Assembly: GCA_934646835.1 (NCBI GenBank)
Contig: CAKUES010000002.1
Location: forward strand, 104,557 to 168,556
Direction: 5' to 3'
Source of the DNA: an uncultured Coriobacteriales bacterium
Lineage (GTDB): Bacteria > Actinomycetota > Coriobacteriia > Coriobacteriales > QAMH01
Length of the DNA: 64,000 nucleotides
The translations under genes were made by a program, and so were the position numbers. Below are positions 16,144 through 26,372 of this stretch, piece after piece. Numbering within the stretch: position 1 is the stretch's first letter; each line of letters begins with the position of its first letter. The notes under the pieces were generated by a model. It did no database searches. It worked only from the letters and a program-made list of their open reading frames with translations, and was not told where the DNA came from.

Positions 16144-16284
16144 AAAAAGTGCATGAAGTGTTAAGGGTTGAAGCGAGTTGTCAAGTAGCCGCAAATCGAC
16201 AACGCTGTGACCTGCGGCTTTGCAAGCGTCAACTGCCGGCTACTCAGCAAATCGTGCCAACCCTTAACACTTCATGCACTTTTT
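16144..16284. repeat. 141-bp MITE-like element with 27-bp perfect terminal inverted repeats
   Basis: Terminal repeats 16144-16170 and 16258-16284 are perfectly complementary over 27 bp (AAAAAGTGCATGAAGTGTTA... and its complement). The 87-bp interior has further pairs, for example AGTAGCCG / CGGCTACT and GTTGTC / GACAAC. No reading frame. No clear target-site duplication and no second copy in the window, so it may instead be a large structured RNA. Confidence 0.7.
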
Positions 16285-16306
16285 GAATCCGGCACGCACT
16301 TGTGAG

Positions 16307-16394
16307 CTGCCGGCCCGCTGCAAGCAGATGGCGCCGACTTCGTCTGGCGCCTACGCGGGGTCTGGGCCCCACTGGCACATTGTGTGTCATCCGG
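16307..16394 (+). repeat. Composite: REP-like copy B plus half of a TGACACAC palindrome
   Basis: 16307-16371 repeats 15048-15112 almost exactly. It runs straight into ACTGGCACATTGTGTGTCAT (16371-16390), which corresponds to one arm-half of the palindromes at 29463-29568 and 50545-50650. Confidence 0.8.
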
Positions 16395-16441
16395 CGCTGC
16401 GGTCCGCGTCGTCCAAAATGGGACGCTGTGCGGCATGTCGC

Positions 16442-16551
16442 TAAGTGCGGTCGATTCTGCCTGCTTGCTTGCAAGATCAACCGCACTTAGCGGTCCACAA
16501 GCCCCAATCGACCGCACTTAAGCGGGTTTGGGGCTTCGATTAACCGCACTT
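16442..16551. repeat. Cluster 2 of the AATCRACCGCACTTA repeat
   Basis: Inverted copy at 16442-16456, then direct copies at 16475-16489, 16506-16520 and 16538-16551. Copies 1 and 2 pair as a hairpin. AAGCCCCAA / TTGGGGCTT forms a second stem enclosing CCGC-ACTTAA-GCGG. Same copy order as cluster 1 (1363-1473). Confidence 0.8.
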
Positions 16552-16748
16552 GCGTCGCTTGAGTCGCCCCCGTCGGCAATCGACGAACCTCGCAGCCCGC
16601 ATCCACCGCGCGGCCTTGGCCCTTTGCTCCCTCGACTGAAGTTCTGCCCGCTGCCATCGTGCGATGGGGGTATCCTATACGGACGTGTTTTTGTTGGAAG
16701 GGCGGTCCACTGTCTATGGTCTCGCCCAAGATTTGAGGAGGGCATACA

Positions 16749-18536
<1,788 letters not shown>

Positions 18537-18548
18537 GAGAGCCGTCAG

Positions 18549-20288
18549 ATGACAGTCCTCAAGCTCAGCAAAACCTACTGCCCGACCCTTAAGGAGGATC
18601 CCGCAGACGCCGACATCGCGAGCCACAAGCTCCTGATGCGCGCCGGCATGATCCGCAAGATGGGCTCCGGCATCTACACCTTCCTGCCTCTGGGCCAGCG
18701 CGTGCTCGCCAAGGTCAAGCAGATTATCCGCGAGGAGATGAACGCCGCAGGCTGCCAGGAGATCCTCATGCCGATGCTCCAGCCGGCAGAGCTGTGGCAC
18801 GAGTCCGGACGCTGGGATGACTACGGCCCCGAGATGATGCGCCTGACCGACCGCCACGAGGTCGAGTTCTGCCTTGGCCCCACGCACGAGGAGCTCATCA
18901 CGGACCTGGTCCGCAACGAGCTGCGCTCTTACAAGGAGCTGCCCGTCAACCTGTACCAGATGCAGGACAAGTTCCGCGACGAGCGCAGGCCCCGCTTTGG
19001 CCTGCTGCGCACCCGCGAGTTCATCATGAAGGACGCCTACAGCTTCTCTGCCACGCAGGAGTCCCTCGATGAGATCTACGACGAGATGTCCGTGGCCTAC
19101 GCACGCGTCTGCGAGAGGCTCGGCATGGAGTACCGCATGGTCGAGGCCGACTCCGGCCAGATCGGCGGCAGCGAGACCTGCGAGTTCATGGCGCTTGCCG
19201 ATGCCGGCGAGTCCGATCTGGTCCACTGCACCTGCGGCTACGCTGCAGATGCGGAGGCCGCCAAGGTCGGCGTGAAGGTCGTCATGAACCCCGAGCGCGA
19301 GCTCGAGAAGATCTCCACCCCCGGCGTTCACAGCATCGAGGAGCTCGCAGCCTTCCTCGACGTGCCGCAAAACGCACTCGTCAAGGCGCTTTCCGCCACC
19401 GACGGCGAGGGCGTCACCTACGTGATGTTCGTCCCCGGTGACCACGAGGCCAACGACATCAAGTACGAGGCCATCGCAGAGGGCTTCCGCCTGCTCACCG
19501 ACGAGGAGATGATTGAGCGCGGCCTGGTCAAGGGCTCCATGGGCCCGGTCGGTCTGCCCGCCGGCACCAAGGTCATCGCCGACTCCTCTCTCGAGGGCCT
19601 CTCAGCTTGGACCGTCGGTGCCAACGAGGACGGCTTCCACCTGCTCGGTGCCAAGCCTGGCCGCGACTTCGAGGTCGACGAGTACCGCGACCTCGTCCTC
19701 GCCAAGCCCGGCGACATCTGCCCCGAGTGCGGCAAGGAGCTCTCCGGCGACCGCGGCATCGAGGTCTCCCAGGTCTTCAAGCTGGGTACCAAGTACTCCG
19801 AGGCCATGAACGCGACCTTCATGGACGAGAACGGCAAGGAGAAGCCCTTCATCATGGGTTGCTACGGCATCGGCGTCACCCGCTCTCTGGCGGCAGTCGT
19901 CGAGCAGCGCAACGACGAGGCTGGCATCGCCGGCTGGCCGGTGAGCATTGCTCCGGCTGAGGTCATCGTGCTGCCCCTCATCAAGGGCGATGACCTGGTC
20001 GAGCCTCTGGCAGACCGCCTTGCCGATGAGCTGGCAGCTGCCGGCGTCGAGGTTGCCCTCGACGACCGCAAGGAGCGCGCCGGCGTCAAGTTCGCGGACG
20101 CGGACCTGGTTGGCTGGCCCTTCCAGCTGACTATCGGCAAGAAGGGTGCTGCCAACGGCATCGTCGAGTTCAAGGACCGCGCAACTGGCGAGAAGTCCGA
20201 GTTCGCGGTCGACGAGGCCGTGGCCAAGGTCGTCGAAGCCGTCGAGGCTGCCCGCAAGGCAGTCGAGGCCAAGACCGTCGAGCTCTAG
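18549..20288 (+). CDS. proS: Prolyl-tRNA synthetase, bacterial type with editing insertion
   Basis: 579 aa class II synthetase. N-terminal core with LLMRAGMIRKMGSGIYTFLP and motif 2-like RDERRPRFGLLRTREFIMKD; YbaK-like insertion (about residues 225-390) that hydrolyses Ala-tRNA-Pro; C-terminal anticodon-binding domain. Two CxCG / CxxC pairs are present (VHCTCGYAA, ICPECGKEL). ATG follows AGGAGA; twelve bases separate it from aspS. Confidence 0.96.
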   Translation: MTVLKLSKTYCPTLKEDPADADIASHKLLMRAGMIRKMGSGIYTFLPLGQRVLAKVKQIIREEMNAAGCQEILMPMLQPAELWHESGRWDDYGPEMMRLTDRHEVEFCLGPTHEELITDLVRNELRSYKELPVNLYQMQDKFRDERRPRFGLLRTREFIMKDAYSFSATQESLDEIYDEMSVAYARVCERLGMEYRMVEADSGQIGGSETCEFMALADAGESDLVHCTCGYAADAEAAKVGVKVVMNPERELEKISTPGVHSIEELAAFLDVPQNALVKALSATDGEGVTYVMFVPGDHEANDIKYEAIAEGFRLLTDEEMIERGLVKGSMGPVGLPAGTKVIADSSLEGLSAWTVGANEDGFHLLGAKPGRDFEVDEYRDLVLAKPGDICPECGKELSGDRGIEVSQVFKLGTKYSEAMNATFMDENGKEKPFIMGCYGIGVTRSLAAVVEQRNDEAGIAGWPVSIAPAEVIVLPLIKGDDLVEPLADRLADELAAAGVEVALDDRKERAGVKFADADLVGWPFQLTIGKKGAANGIVEFKDRATGEKSEFAVDEAVAKVVEAVEAARKAVEAKTVEL

Positions 20289-20312
20289 GCGACAGTCTCA
20301 TGTGAGTTACCC

Positions 20313-20355
20313 AACCGGCGGATAGGGCGACCCCCTTGTCCGCCGGTTTTCGTTT
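20313..20355 (+). terminator. Terminator of aspS-proS
   Basis: Stem AACCGGCGGA / TCCGCCGGTT (20313-20322 and 20339-20348) followed by TTCGTTT. Confidence 0.8.
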
Positions 20356-20375
20356 CGTCTTGAAAGAAGAACCCC

Positions 20376-20777
20376 ATGCTCCTCAATGTACTTGCCGTCG
20401 GCTGCGGCGGATTCATCGGCGCGGTGTGCCGCTATCTGTGCACGACGCTCACCAACAAGATCGCCTACCTCACCATCAACGCGCCGTCCTTTGGGTTTCC
20501 CATCGGCATCCTGGTGATCAACTTCGTCGGCTGCTTCTTGATGGGACTGCTGGCCATGGTCTTGCCGGCGCACTTCTCCGGCAACACGCGCCTGCTTGGC
20601 TTTGCGACCACGGGCTGCATCGGCGGCTTCACCACCATGTCGACCTTCTGCCTCGATTCCTTGAAGCTCTTCGTCGGCGGCGACTACGTGCTCTGCATCC
20701 TCAACGTCACCCTTACCTTCGTCCTCTGCATGGTGGGCGTGGCAGCGGGCGTTGCCTGTGGGAAGGCCCTGTCATAG
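20376..20777 (+). CDS. crcB: Fluoride ion channel CrcB/Fluc
   Basis: 133 aa, four membrane segments; exports cytoplasmic fluoride as a dual-topology homodimer. Family motifs GGFIGAVCRY, INFVGCFLMG and GFTTMSTFCLDS are all present. Only one crcB copy is seen, consistent with a homodimer. No fluoride riboswitch consensus was recognised in the 87 bases upstream, much of which is the proS terminator. Confidence 0.94.
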   Translation: MLLNVLAVGCGGFIGAVCRYLCTTLTNKIAYLTINAPSFGFPIGILVINFVGCFLMGLLAMVLPAHFSGNTRLLGFATTGCIGGFTTMSTFCLDSLKLFVGGDYVLCILNVTLTFVLCMVGVAAGVACGKALS

Positions 20778-20843
20778 CCTAGAAAAATTTGTAGTGATAG
20801 AATTGTGTGCGATTTGAGTTGATTCAGGGAGGGCTTGTTCCCT

Positions 20844-23648
20844 ATGCAAGACGCACACGACATTGCATCTATCCTCGCCAAGCAGCTAAAGGTCCTCCTT
20901 TGCCTGGTCTTGGCGTTTTTGCTGTTTCCCATTCAACCTATGCAGGCACAGGCCAGCCAACAAGACGAGAAAGTCATCCGCGTTGGCTGGCTGGTCAACA
21001 ACCAAGGCTTTCAGACCGGCACGCCCGGTAGCTATCTGTCTGGCTGGGGCTACGAGTACCTGCAGACGCTTTCCTACTACACGCCCGGGCGCTGGAAGTA
21101 CGAGTACGTGAGTGGCACCTTCTCGGAGCTCATGGACAAGCTCGAGAGCGGCCAGATCGACCTCATGCCCAATATCTCCTATACCAAGGAGCGTGACAAG
21201 ACGCTGCTGTTCTCCTCCAATCCCCAGGGAACGGAGCGCTACTACATCTACGCCAAGCCCAACAGGGGCGACCTTGCATCTGGCGACCCCGAGACCCTCG
21301 ACGGTCTGACTATCGGTGCCAACAGCCCGGACATCGTGCAGACGAAGGTTGGCATGCAGTGGCTCGAGGACAACGATGTCAGCTGCGACTTCCGATTCTA
21401 CAGCGGTGGCGACAACCTCTTCGACGCCCTTGCGAGAGACGAGGTCGACGCCATCATCATGAACGACACCATCACGTCCGACGATGCCGTTCCCGTCTTC
21501 GAGATCGGCCAGAGCAACTACTACTTCGCCGTGCCCAAGGGCCGCGAGGACCTCATGGACGACATCAACGCCGCCATGCAGAAGATCAAAAGCGCCAACC
21601 CCCGCTACAACGAGGAGGTGAAGGCGCACTACTCCGCGAGCAACTGCGGCTCGACCTCTCTGACGGAAGACGAGGTGGCTTGGCTCGAGAAGCACCGCAG
21701 CACCATCGTCTTCGGTTACCCCGACGGCTTGCTTCCGTATTGCAGCCAAGGTGCGGACGGTGAGCTCGACGGGGTGCTGGCGGAGTTCACGCGCTCTCTT
21801 GGGGAGACCTTTGGCATCACGGTCAAGACGCGCTCCTTCGCCTCGAACAGCGAGCTGCGTGGCGCCCTCGACAACGGGGACGTCGATGTTGCCATGCCCG
21901 TGGCGAGGGACTACTGGTTTGCAGAGCAAGACGGCTGCATGCAGTCGAGTGCGCTTGCCTCGACAGCTCTGTTGGCCGTTTACAGGGGCGATGACCTCGA
22001 GTCCTCGCTCGGGCGCATCGCTTATTACGGCAACGGGCTCTTCAACGCCAATCGCCTGAAGACGAGGTTTCCCGATGCGGCTTTGGTGGAGTGCGATGAT
22101 GCCGTGGAGGCTGTCAACACTCTCAAGTCCGGCGCTGCAGATGCCCTGATCATCTCCGTGACAGGCGTCAACACCCTGCGCGACCAGGTGGACTTTGGCA
22201 ACCTGAAGACAGCGGAGCTCGGGCAGAACCTCGAGCTGTCCTGTTGGATGCCCCAAGGCAACCCGGAGCTCCTCTCCATCGTCGACAAGGGCATCAACAA
22301 CTCCAAAGACCAGATCACCGCCGCTGCCTATGCCCACTATTCTTACTCTGCTTCCGATGAAGGTCTTGGAGCCTTCGTCGAGCGTAACAAGGGCACCCTC
22401 ATGGCTGGCTTCATGGTCTTGCTGATGATGGCTGTTGCGGTGCTCGCCTGGGCTTTGCATACGGCGCGCAAGGCCAAGGAGGAGGCAGTCGCCGCCAACG
22501 CGGCCAAGTCCGCCTTCTTGTCGCGCATGAGCCACGATATCCGCACACCCCTCAACGGCATCGTTGGCCTCATCGAGGTCAACGACCTGCATGCGGACGA
22601 CGTGGAGCTGACGAAGAAAAACCGCGCCAAGGCCAAGGTCGCCGCCGACCATTTGCTTACGCTCATCAACGACATCCTCGAGATGGGCAAGATCGAAGAC
22701 CAGGATATCGAGCTCGAGAGCAGGCCCTTCAACCTCGTTGAGATGTCGGAGGAGATCGCCGACATAGTCCAGATCCGTGCCTCGGCGCGTGGGGTGACAG
22801 TGGAGATGGACGGGGCTGCGGGCTTCGAGTATCCCGATGTGATTGGCAGCCCCTTGCATGTGCGCCGCGTCTTCGTGAACCTCGTCGACAACTGTATCAA
22901 GTACAACAAGCCCCATGGCAAGGTGGTGTGCAAGTCCTACACTGACCGCGTCGAGGGCGACACCGTCATCTACCGCATTGTCATCGCTGATACCGGTATC
23001 GGCATGAAGCCGGAGTTTGTAGAGCACATCTTCGAGCCCTTCACGCAGGAGGGGACCGACGCGCGCAGCAGCTTCCAAGGCACCGGCATGGGCATGCCCA
23101 TCGTCAAGGGTCTGGTGGACAAGATGGGCGGCACGATCGAGGTCGAAAGCGAGCTGGGCAAGGGTACGACCTTCACCATCACGCTGCCGTTTACGATTGA
23201 TCGCGACCCCGCCGCGTATGCCGAGGCCGCCTCCAACAAGGCTGCCTCCATCGACGGCTTGAGCATCTTGCTCGTTGAAGACAATGAGCTCAATTTGGAG
23301 ATCGCCAAGGAGCTGCTCCAAAGCGAGGGCGTCTTCGTAACCTGCGCGCGCGACGGCAGCGAGGCACTCGAGCTCTACTGCACGCGCCCCGTGGGCTCCT
23401 TCGACGTTGTCCTCATGGACATCATGATGCCGATCATGAACGGCTATGACGCGACGCGCGCCATCAGGCTGAGCGAGCGGGTCGACGCCGCGACAATCCC
23501 CATCATCGCCATGACGGCCAACGCCTTTGTGGAGGATGCCAGGGCCGCCAGGGAGGCGGGCATGAGCGACCACGTCTCCAAGCCCTTCGACATCGAGGAG
23601 CTCAAGTCCGTTATCGTGGCTTGCCGCGAGAGAAGCGCGCTTGCCTAA
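20844..23648 (+). CDS. Hybrid sensor histidine kinase with two periplasmic-binding-protein domains
   Basis: 934 aa EvgS/BvgS-like layout. Signal peptide or anchor at residues 10-35; first SBP_bac_3-like domain about 42-265; second about 285-505; membrane helix about 517-538; HisKA with FLSRMSHDIRTPLNG (His564); HATPase with N-box Asn683, DTGIGM (Asp716) and GTGMGM; receiver domain with LLVEDN and phospho-Asp859 in VVLMDIMMPIMNG. There is no HPt domain and no adjacent response regulator, so the output partner is elsewhere. ATG 20844 fits GGGAGGG ten bases upstream. Ligand unknown, possibly an amino acid. Confidence 0.9.
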   Translation: MQDAHDIASILAKQLKVLLCLVLAFLLFPIQPMQAQASQQDEKVIRVGWLVNNQGFQTGTPGSYLSGWGYEYLQTLSYYTPGRWKYEYVSGTFSELMDKLESGQIDLMPNISYTKERDKTLLFSSNPQGTERYYIYAKPNRGDLASGDPETLDGLTIGANSPDIVQTKVGMQWLEDNDVSCDFRFYSGGDNLFDALARDEVDAIIMNDTITSDDAVPVFEIGQSNYYFAVPKGREDLMDDINAAMQKIKSANPRYNEEVKAHYSASNCGSTSLTEDEVAWLEKHRSTIVFGYPDGLLPYCSQGADGELDGVLAEFTRSLGETFGITVKTRSFASNSELRGALDNGDVDVAMPVARDYWFAEQDGCMQSSALASTALLAVYRGDDLESSLGRIAYYGNGLFNANRLKTRFPDAALVECDDAVEAVNTLKSGAADALIISVTGVNTLRDQVDFGNLKTAELGQNLELSCWMPQGNPELLSIVDKGINNSKDQITAAAYAHYSYSASDEGLGAFVERNKGTLMAGFMVLLMMAVAVLAWALHTARKAKEEAVAANAAKSAFLSRMSHDIRTPLNGIVGLIEVNDLHADDVELTKKNRAKAKVAADHLLTLINDILEMGKIEDQDIELESRPFNLVEMSEEIADIVQIRASARGVTVEMDGAAGFEYPDVIGSPLHVRRVFVNLVDNCIKYNKPHGKVVCKSYTDRVEGDTVIYRIVIADTGIGMKPEFVEHIFEPFTQEGTDARSSFQGTGMGMPIVKGLVDKMGGTIEVESELGKGTTFTITLPFTIDRDPAAYAEAASNKAASIDGLSILLVEDNELNLEIAKELLQSEGVFVTCARDGSEALELYCTRPVGSFDVVLMDIMMPIMNGYDATRAIRLSERVDAATIPIIAMTANAFVEDARAAREAGMSDHVSKPFDIEELKSVIVACRERSALA

Positions 23649-23698
23649 CCGCTCCCAAAACCTGCAGATATGCTCTTTCTAAGCGATAGAAAATGCTG

Positions 23699-23771
23699 TA
23701 TGATATCGAATTGCTGTGTGGCCCGTCACCACACATAGGTCTCAAATAAGCGCCTGCACAAAGGGTGCAGG
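23699..23771 (+). promoter_or_regulatory. Promoter -10 and structured leader of rpsP
   Basis: TATGAT (23699-23704) is a likely -10 without clear -35. Two hairpins follow: TGTGTGG / CCACACA (23715-23721, 23729-23735) and CCTGCAC / GTGCAGG (23753-23759, 23765-23771), ending 25 bases before the rpsP start. Possibly a regulatory leader. Confidence 0.5.
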
Positions 23772-23795
23772 GTTAATTTGAATGGAGTTTTATTA

Positions 23796-24158
23796 ATGGT
23801 CGTCATCCGTCTTGCACGTCATGGTGCACACAAGGCCCCCTTCTACCGCGTCGTTGTCGCTGATCAGCGCAAGCGCCGCGACGGCAGCTACATCGAGCTC
23901 GTCGGTACCTACGATCCCCGTCTCGAGCCCTCCGGCATCAAGCTGGACATGGACAAGATCAATGAGTGGATCTCCAAGGGTGCTCAGCCTTCCGAGCGCG
24001 TTGCCAAGCTCATCGCCATCGTCAACGGCACCGAGAAGCCCGCTAAGGTCCAGGCTCGCGCCGCTCTGAAGGCCGCCGAGAAGGCAGCAGCAGAGAAGGC
24101 CGCCGCTGAGAAGGCAGCTGCAGAGGCCGCCGCAGCAGCAGAGGCTGAGGAAGAGTAG
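23796..24158 (+). CDS. rpsP: 30S ribosomal protein S16 with Ala/Lys/Glu tail
   Basis: 120 aa. Core residues 1-80 match S16 (IRLARHGAHKAPFYRVVVAD, DGSYIELVGTYDP, WISKGAQPSERV). The last 40 residues repeat AAEKAA units and end in Glu, a low-complexity helix common in high-GC Gram-positives. ATG 23796 has GGAG eight bases upstream. First gene of rpsP-khpA-rimM-trmD-lepB. Confidence 0.97.
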   Translation: MVVIRLARHGAHKAPFYRVVVADQRKRRDGSYIELVGTYDPRLEPSGIKLDMDKINEWISKGAQPSERVAKLIAIVNGTEKPAKVQARAALKAAEKAAAEKAAAEKAAAEAAAAAEAEEE

Positions 24159-24163
24159 AAACC

Positions 24164-24418
24164 ATGAGCAAGAACCCGACTGATGTAGCCGAGCTGGTTC
24201 GTTGCCTGGTCGAGCAGATCGTCGACGAGCCCGAGGCCGTCGAGGTCGAGTGCATCGACCGCACCAACGGCGAGATTGAAGTTCAGATTACCGTGGCCGA
24301 AGGCGATATCGGCCATGTGATCGGCCGCCAGGGCCGCATCATCAAGTCTATCCGCACCCTTGCGCGTGCGGCTGCCTCCCAGTGCGGCCTGCATGCGGAA
24401 GTCGAGCTGGCAGACTAA
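24164..24418 (+). CDS. khpA: KH-domain RNA-binding protein KhpA
   Basis: 84 aa single KH domain with the GxxG loop in GHVIGRQGRIIKSIR. KhpA pairs with KhpB and binds many RNAs in Gram-positives, affecting cell division and elongation. Conserved location between rpsP and rimM; five bases after the rpsP stop. Confidence 0.93.
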   Translation: MSKNPTDVAELVRCLVEQIVDEPEAVEVECIDRTNGEIEVQITVAEGDIGHVIGRQGRIIKSIRTLARAAASQCGLHAEVELAD

Positions 24419-24419
24419 G

Positions 24420-24944
24420 TTGTCGGGTACGCCTTATCGCAACATCGCCCGCGTCGTAAAGGCACGCGGGCTTGAGGGGAAGGTCCTGGTGCGCTGCACC
24501 GAGGGCCTTCCTTTCTGTATCTACGAGGGCCTCGAGGTGCATATCGTCCCCCCGACGCTCTCCGGTGTCCGCTGCGGGCACATCACCGCCGTCGAGTCCG
24601 TCGGCGAGGACAGCTGCGTTGCCGCCATCGAGGGCCTCGACACCATCGACGCCGCCGAGGAGATCTGCGGCCGCTACCTGCTCGCCCTGGAGGGAGACCT
24701 CGACCTCGACCCCGAGGAGGACATGATCCTCGTCGTCGGTCGTCAGGTCGCTTCTGACGACGGCCGCATGCTCGGCATTGTTACCGAGTACCTCACCACC
24801 AAGGCAAACGACGTTCTCGTGATCGAGCGTGAGGACGGCTCGGAGCTCTTGGTCCCCATCATCGAAGAGACGATCGTGTCCGTCCCGGAGTCTGAGGACG
24901 AGCCCCTCGTCGTGCACCTCCTGGAAGGATTGGAAGAGCTTTGA
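24420..24944 (+). CDS. rimM: Ribosome maturation factor RimM
   Basis: 174 aa from the TTG at 24420, one base after the khpA stop. Helps 30S head assembly, binding S19. N-terminal RimM barrel (NIARVVKARGLEGKVLV) and C-terminal PRC barrel (GRMLGIVTEYLTTKANDVLVI). An open frame starting at 24360 would overlap khpA by 59 bases and adds residues unlike RimM, so TTG is preferred. The TGA overlaps the trmD start. Confidence 0.9.
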   Translation: MSGTPYRNIARVVKARGLEGKVLVRCTEGLPFCIYEGLEVHIVPPTLSGVRCGHITAVESVGEDSCVAAIEGLDTIDAAEEICGRYLLALEGDLDLDPEEDMILVVGRQVASDDGRMLGIVTEYLTTKANDVLVIEREDGSELLVPIIEETIVSVPESEDEPLVVHLLEGLEEL

Positions 24945-25675
24945 TCGTAGACGTCCTCTCTGTGTTTCCCCAGATGTTCGAAGACTACATGTCGCTGTCG
25001 ATCATGGGGCGCGCGGCCAAGAAGGGCGCCTTGCAGTTTCAAGCCCATGACCTGCGCGACTGGACACACGATCGCCATCGCTCCACTGACGACGAGCCCT
25101 ACGGCGGCGGCCAGGGTCTTCTCATGACTTGCCCGCCCGTCTTCGAGGCCCTCGACGAGCTCTCCGCATCCGGTCCCAAGCCGACAGTTATCTTCTTCAC
25201 TCCCACAGGCGAGCCCTTTACCCAGGCAGCTGCACAGGAGCTGGCAGAACACGAGCGCCTGCTCATGGTCTGTGGCCGCTACGAGGGTTTCGACGAGCGC
25301 GTCTACACGCTCGCAGATAAGTGCTACTCGCTCGGCGACTACGTGCTCACCGGCGGCGAGCTTCCCGCCATGGTCGTCACGGACGCCGTCGTGCGCCTGC
25401 TGCCCGGTGTCTTGGGCGATGACGCCAGCGCCGTGGACGAGTCCTTTGCCGGAAGCCTCCTCGAATACCCCCAGTACACGCGCCCTGCGAGCTATCGCGG
25501 CATGGACGTGCCGGAGGTCTTGCTCTCGGGCGATCACGGCAAGGTTGGCGCGTGGCGCCGCGAGCAGTCGGTTATCCGCACGGCCCAGATGCGCCCGGAC
25601 CTGCTCGCCCAAGCAGAGCTCTCTGCTGCCGAGCAAGACCTCGTTGAGGGAATCATCTCCAAAAACATGCAATAG
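24941..25675 (+). CDS. trmD: tRNA (guanine-37-N1)-methyltransferase
   Basis: 244 aa SPOUT enzyme that makes m1G37 and prevents frameshifting. Motifs: VDVLSVFPQMFEDY, DDEPYGGGQGLLM, the knotted SAM site CGRYEGFDERV and YSLGDYVLTGGELPAM. TTG start overlaps the rimM stop in TTGA. Typical trmD-lepB order follows. Confidence 0.96.
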   Translation: MIVDVLSVFPQMFEDYMSLSIMGRAAKKGALQFQAHDLRDWTHDRHRSTDDEPYGGGQGLLMTCPPVFEALDELSASGPKPTVIFFTPTGEPFTQAAAQELAEHERLLMVCGRYEGFDERVYTLADKCYSLGDYVLTGGELPAMVVTDAVVRLLPGVLGDDASAVDESFAGSLLEYPQYTRPASYRGMDVPEVLLSGDHGKVGAWRREQSVIRTAQMRPDLLAQAELSAAEQDLVEGIISKNMQ

Positions 25676-25746
25676 GCGCCCTCATTGCGCGTTATCATGG
25701 TGGTTCATATGTAACCGCCCTAGATTTGCATACGCAGGATTGAGAC

Positions 25747-26334
25747 ATGCCCAACAACCAACCTCAAAACGACGCACAGCAGCCCAAGAAAGCGGGCTCG
25801 AGTCTGCGCAGCAGCGTCATCGAGTTCCTGGTTATCATCATCGTCGCCCTGGTGATGGCGTGGGGTCTGACCAACTTCGTGGTGAAGCCCTACCGCATCC
25901 CCTCCGGGTCCATGCTTGAGACCATCCAGCTCGAGGACCGCGTTCTCTCGGAGAAGATCAGCTACTACACCGGCACCCCCCAGTACGGCGACATCGTCAC
26001 CTTCGTGGACCCGCAAGACCCCGACCGCGTCCTCATCAAGCGCGTGATCGCCACGGCAGGCCAGACGGTCGACCTCAAGGACGGCACCGTCTACGTCGAC
26101 GGCCAGCCTCTGGACGAGTTCGCCTACACGCTCGGCAAGCCGAGCTACGAGCTCGACTCGATTGCGGGCGTCAGCTATCCCTATACCGTCCCTGACGACT
26201 GTATCTGGGTAATGGGCGACAACCGCACGGATTCTGCGGACAGTCGCTACTTTGGCGCCGTACCCATCTCCAATGTCACCGGTCACGCGTTCTTCACGTA
26301 CTGGCCCATCAGCTCCATCGGACCGCTCAAGTAA
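25747..26334 (+). CDS. lepB: Signal peptidase I
   Basis: 195 aa, single N-terminal membrane anchor (about residues 24-42). Catalytic Ser55 in RIPSGSM and general base Lys98 in LIKRVIA, then the conserved GDNRTDSADSRYFGAV box. Cleaves Sec (and Tat) signal peptides outside the membrane. Lies 71 bases after trmD, probably in the same transcript. Confidence 0.96.
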   Translation: MPNNQPQNDAQQPKKAGSSLRSSVIEFLVIIIVALVMAWGLTNFVVKPYRIPSGSMLETIQLEDRVLSEKISYYTGTPQYGDIVTFVDPQDPDRVLIKRVIATAGQTVDLKDGTVYVDGQPLDEFAYTLGKPSYELDSIAGVSYPYTVPDDCIWVMGDNRTDSADSRYFGAVPISNVTGHAFFTYWPISSIGPLK

Positions 26335-26372
26335 TAACAGGCCTTTCGCAACCTACACAAAAGGGGAGAGAC

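Noticed and set aside
15943..16748. tRNA or known small RNA in the long gap before aspS
   Set aside because: No T-arm consensus or acceptor pairing; the content is explained by a terminator and three kinds of repeats.
20289..20375. Fluoride riboswitch upstream of crcB
   Set aside because: The conserved fluoride-aptamer sequence blocks were not found; the hairpin present is the proS terminator.
26335..26372. T-box leader for glyQS (and for hisS, aspS, gltX)
   Set aside because: No specifier stem or conserved T-box sequence; the upstream gaps are too short or hold unrelated repeats.
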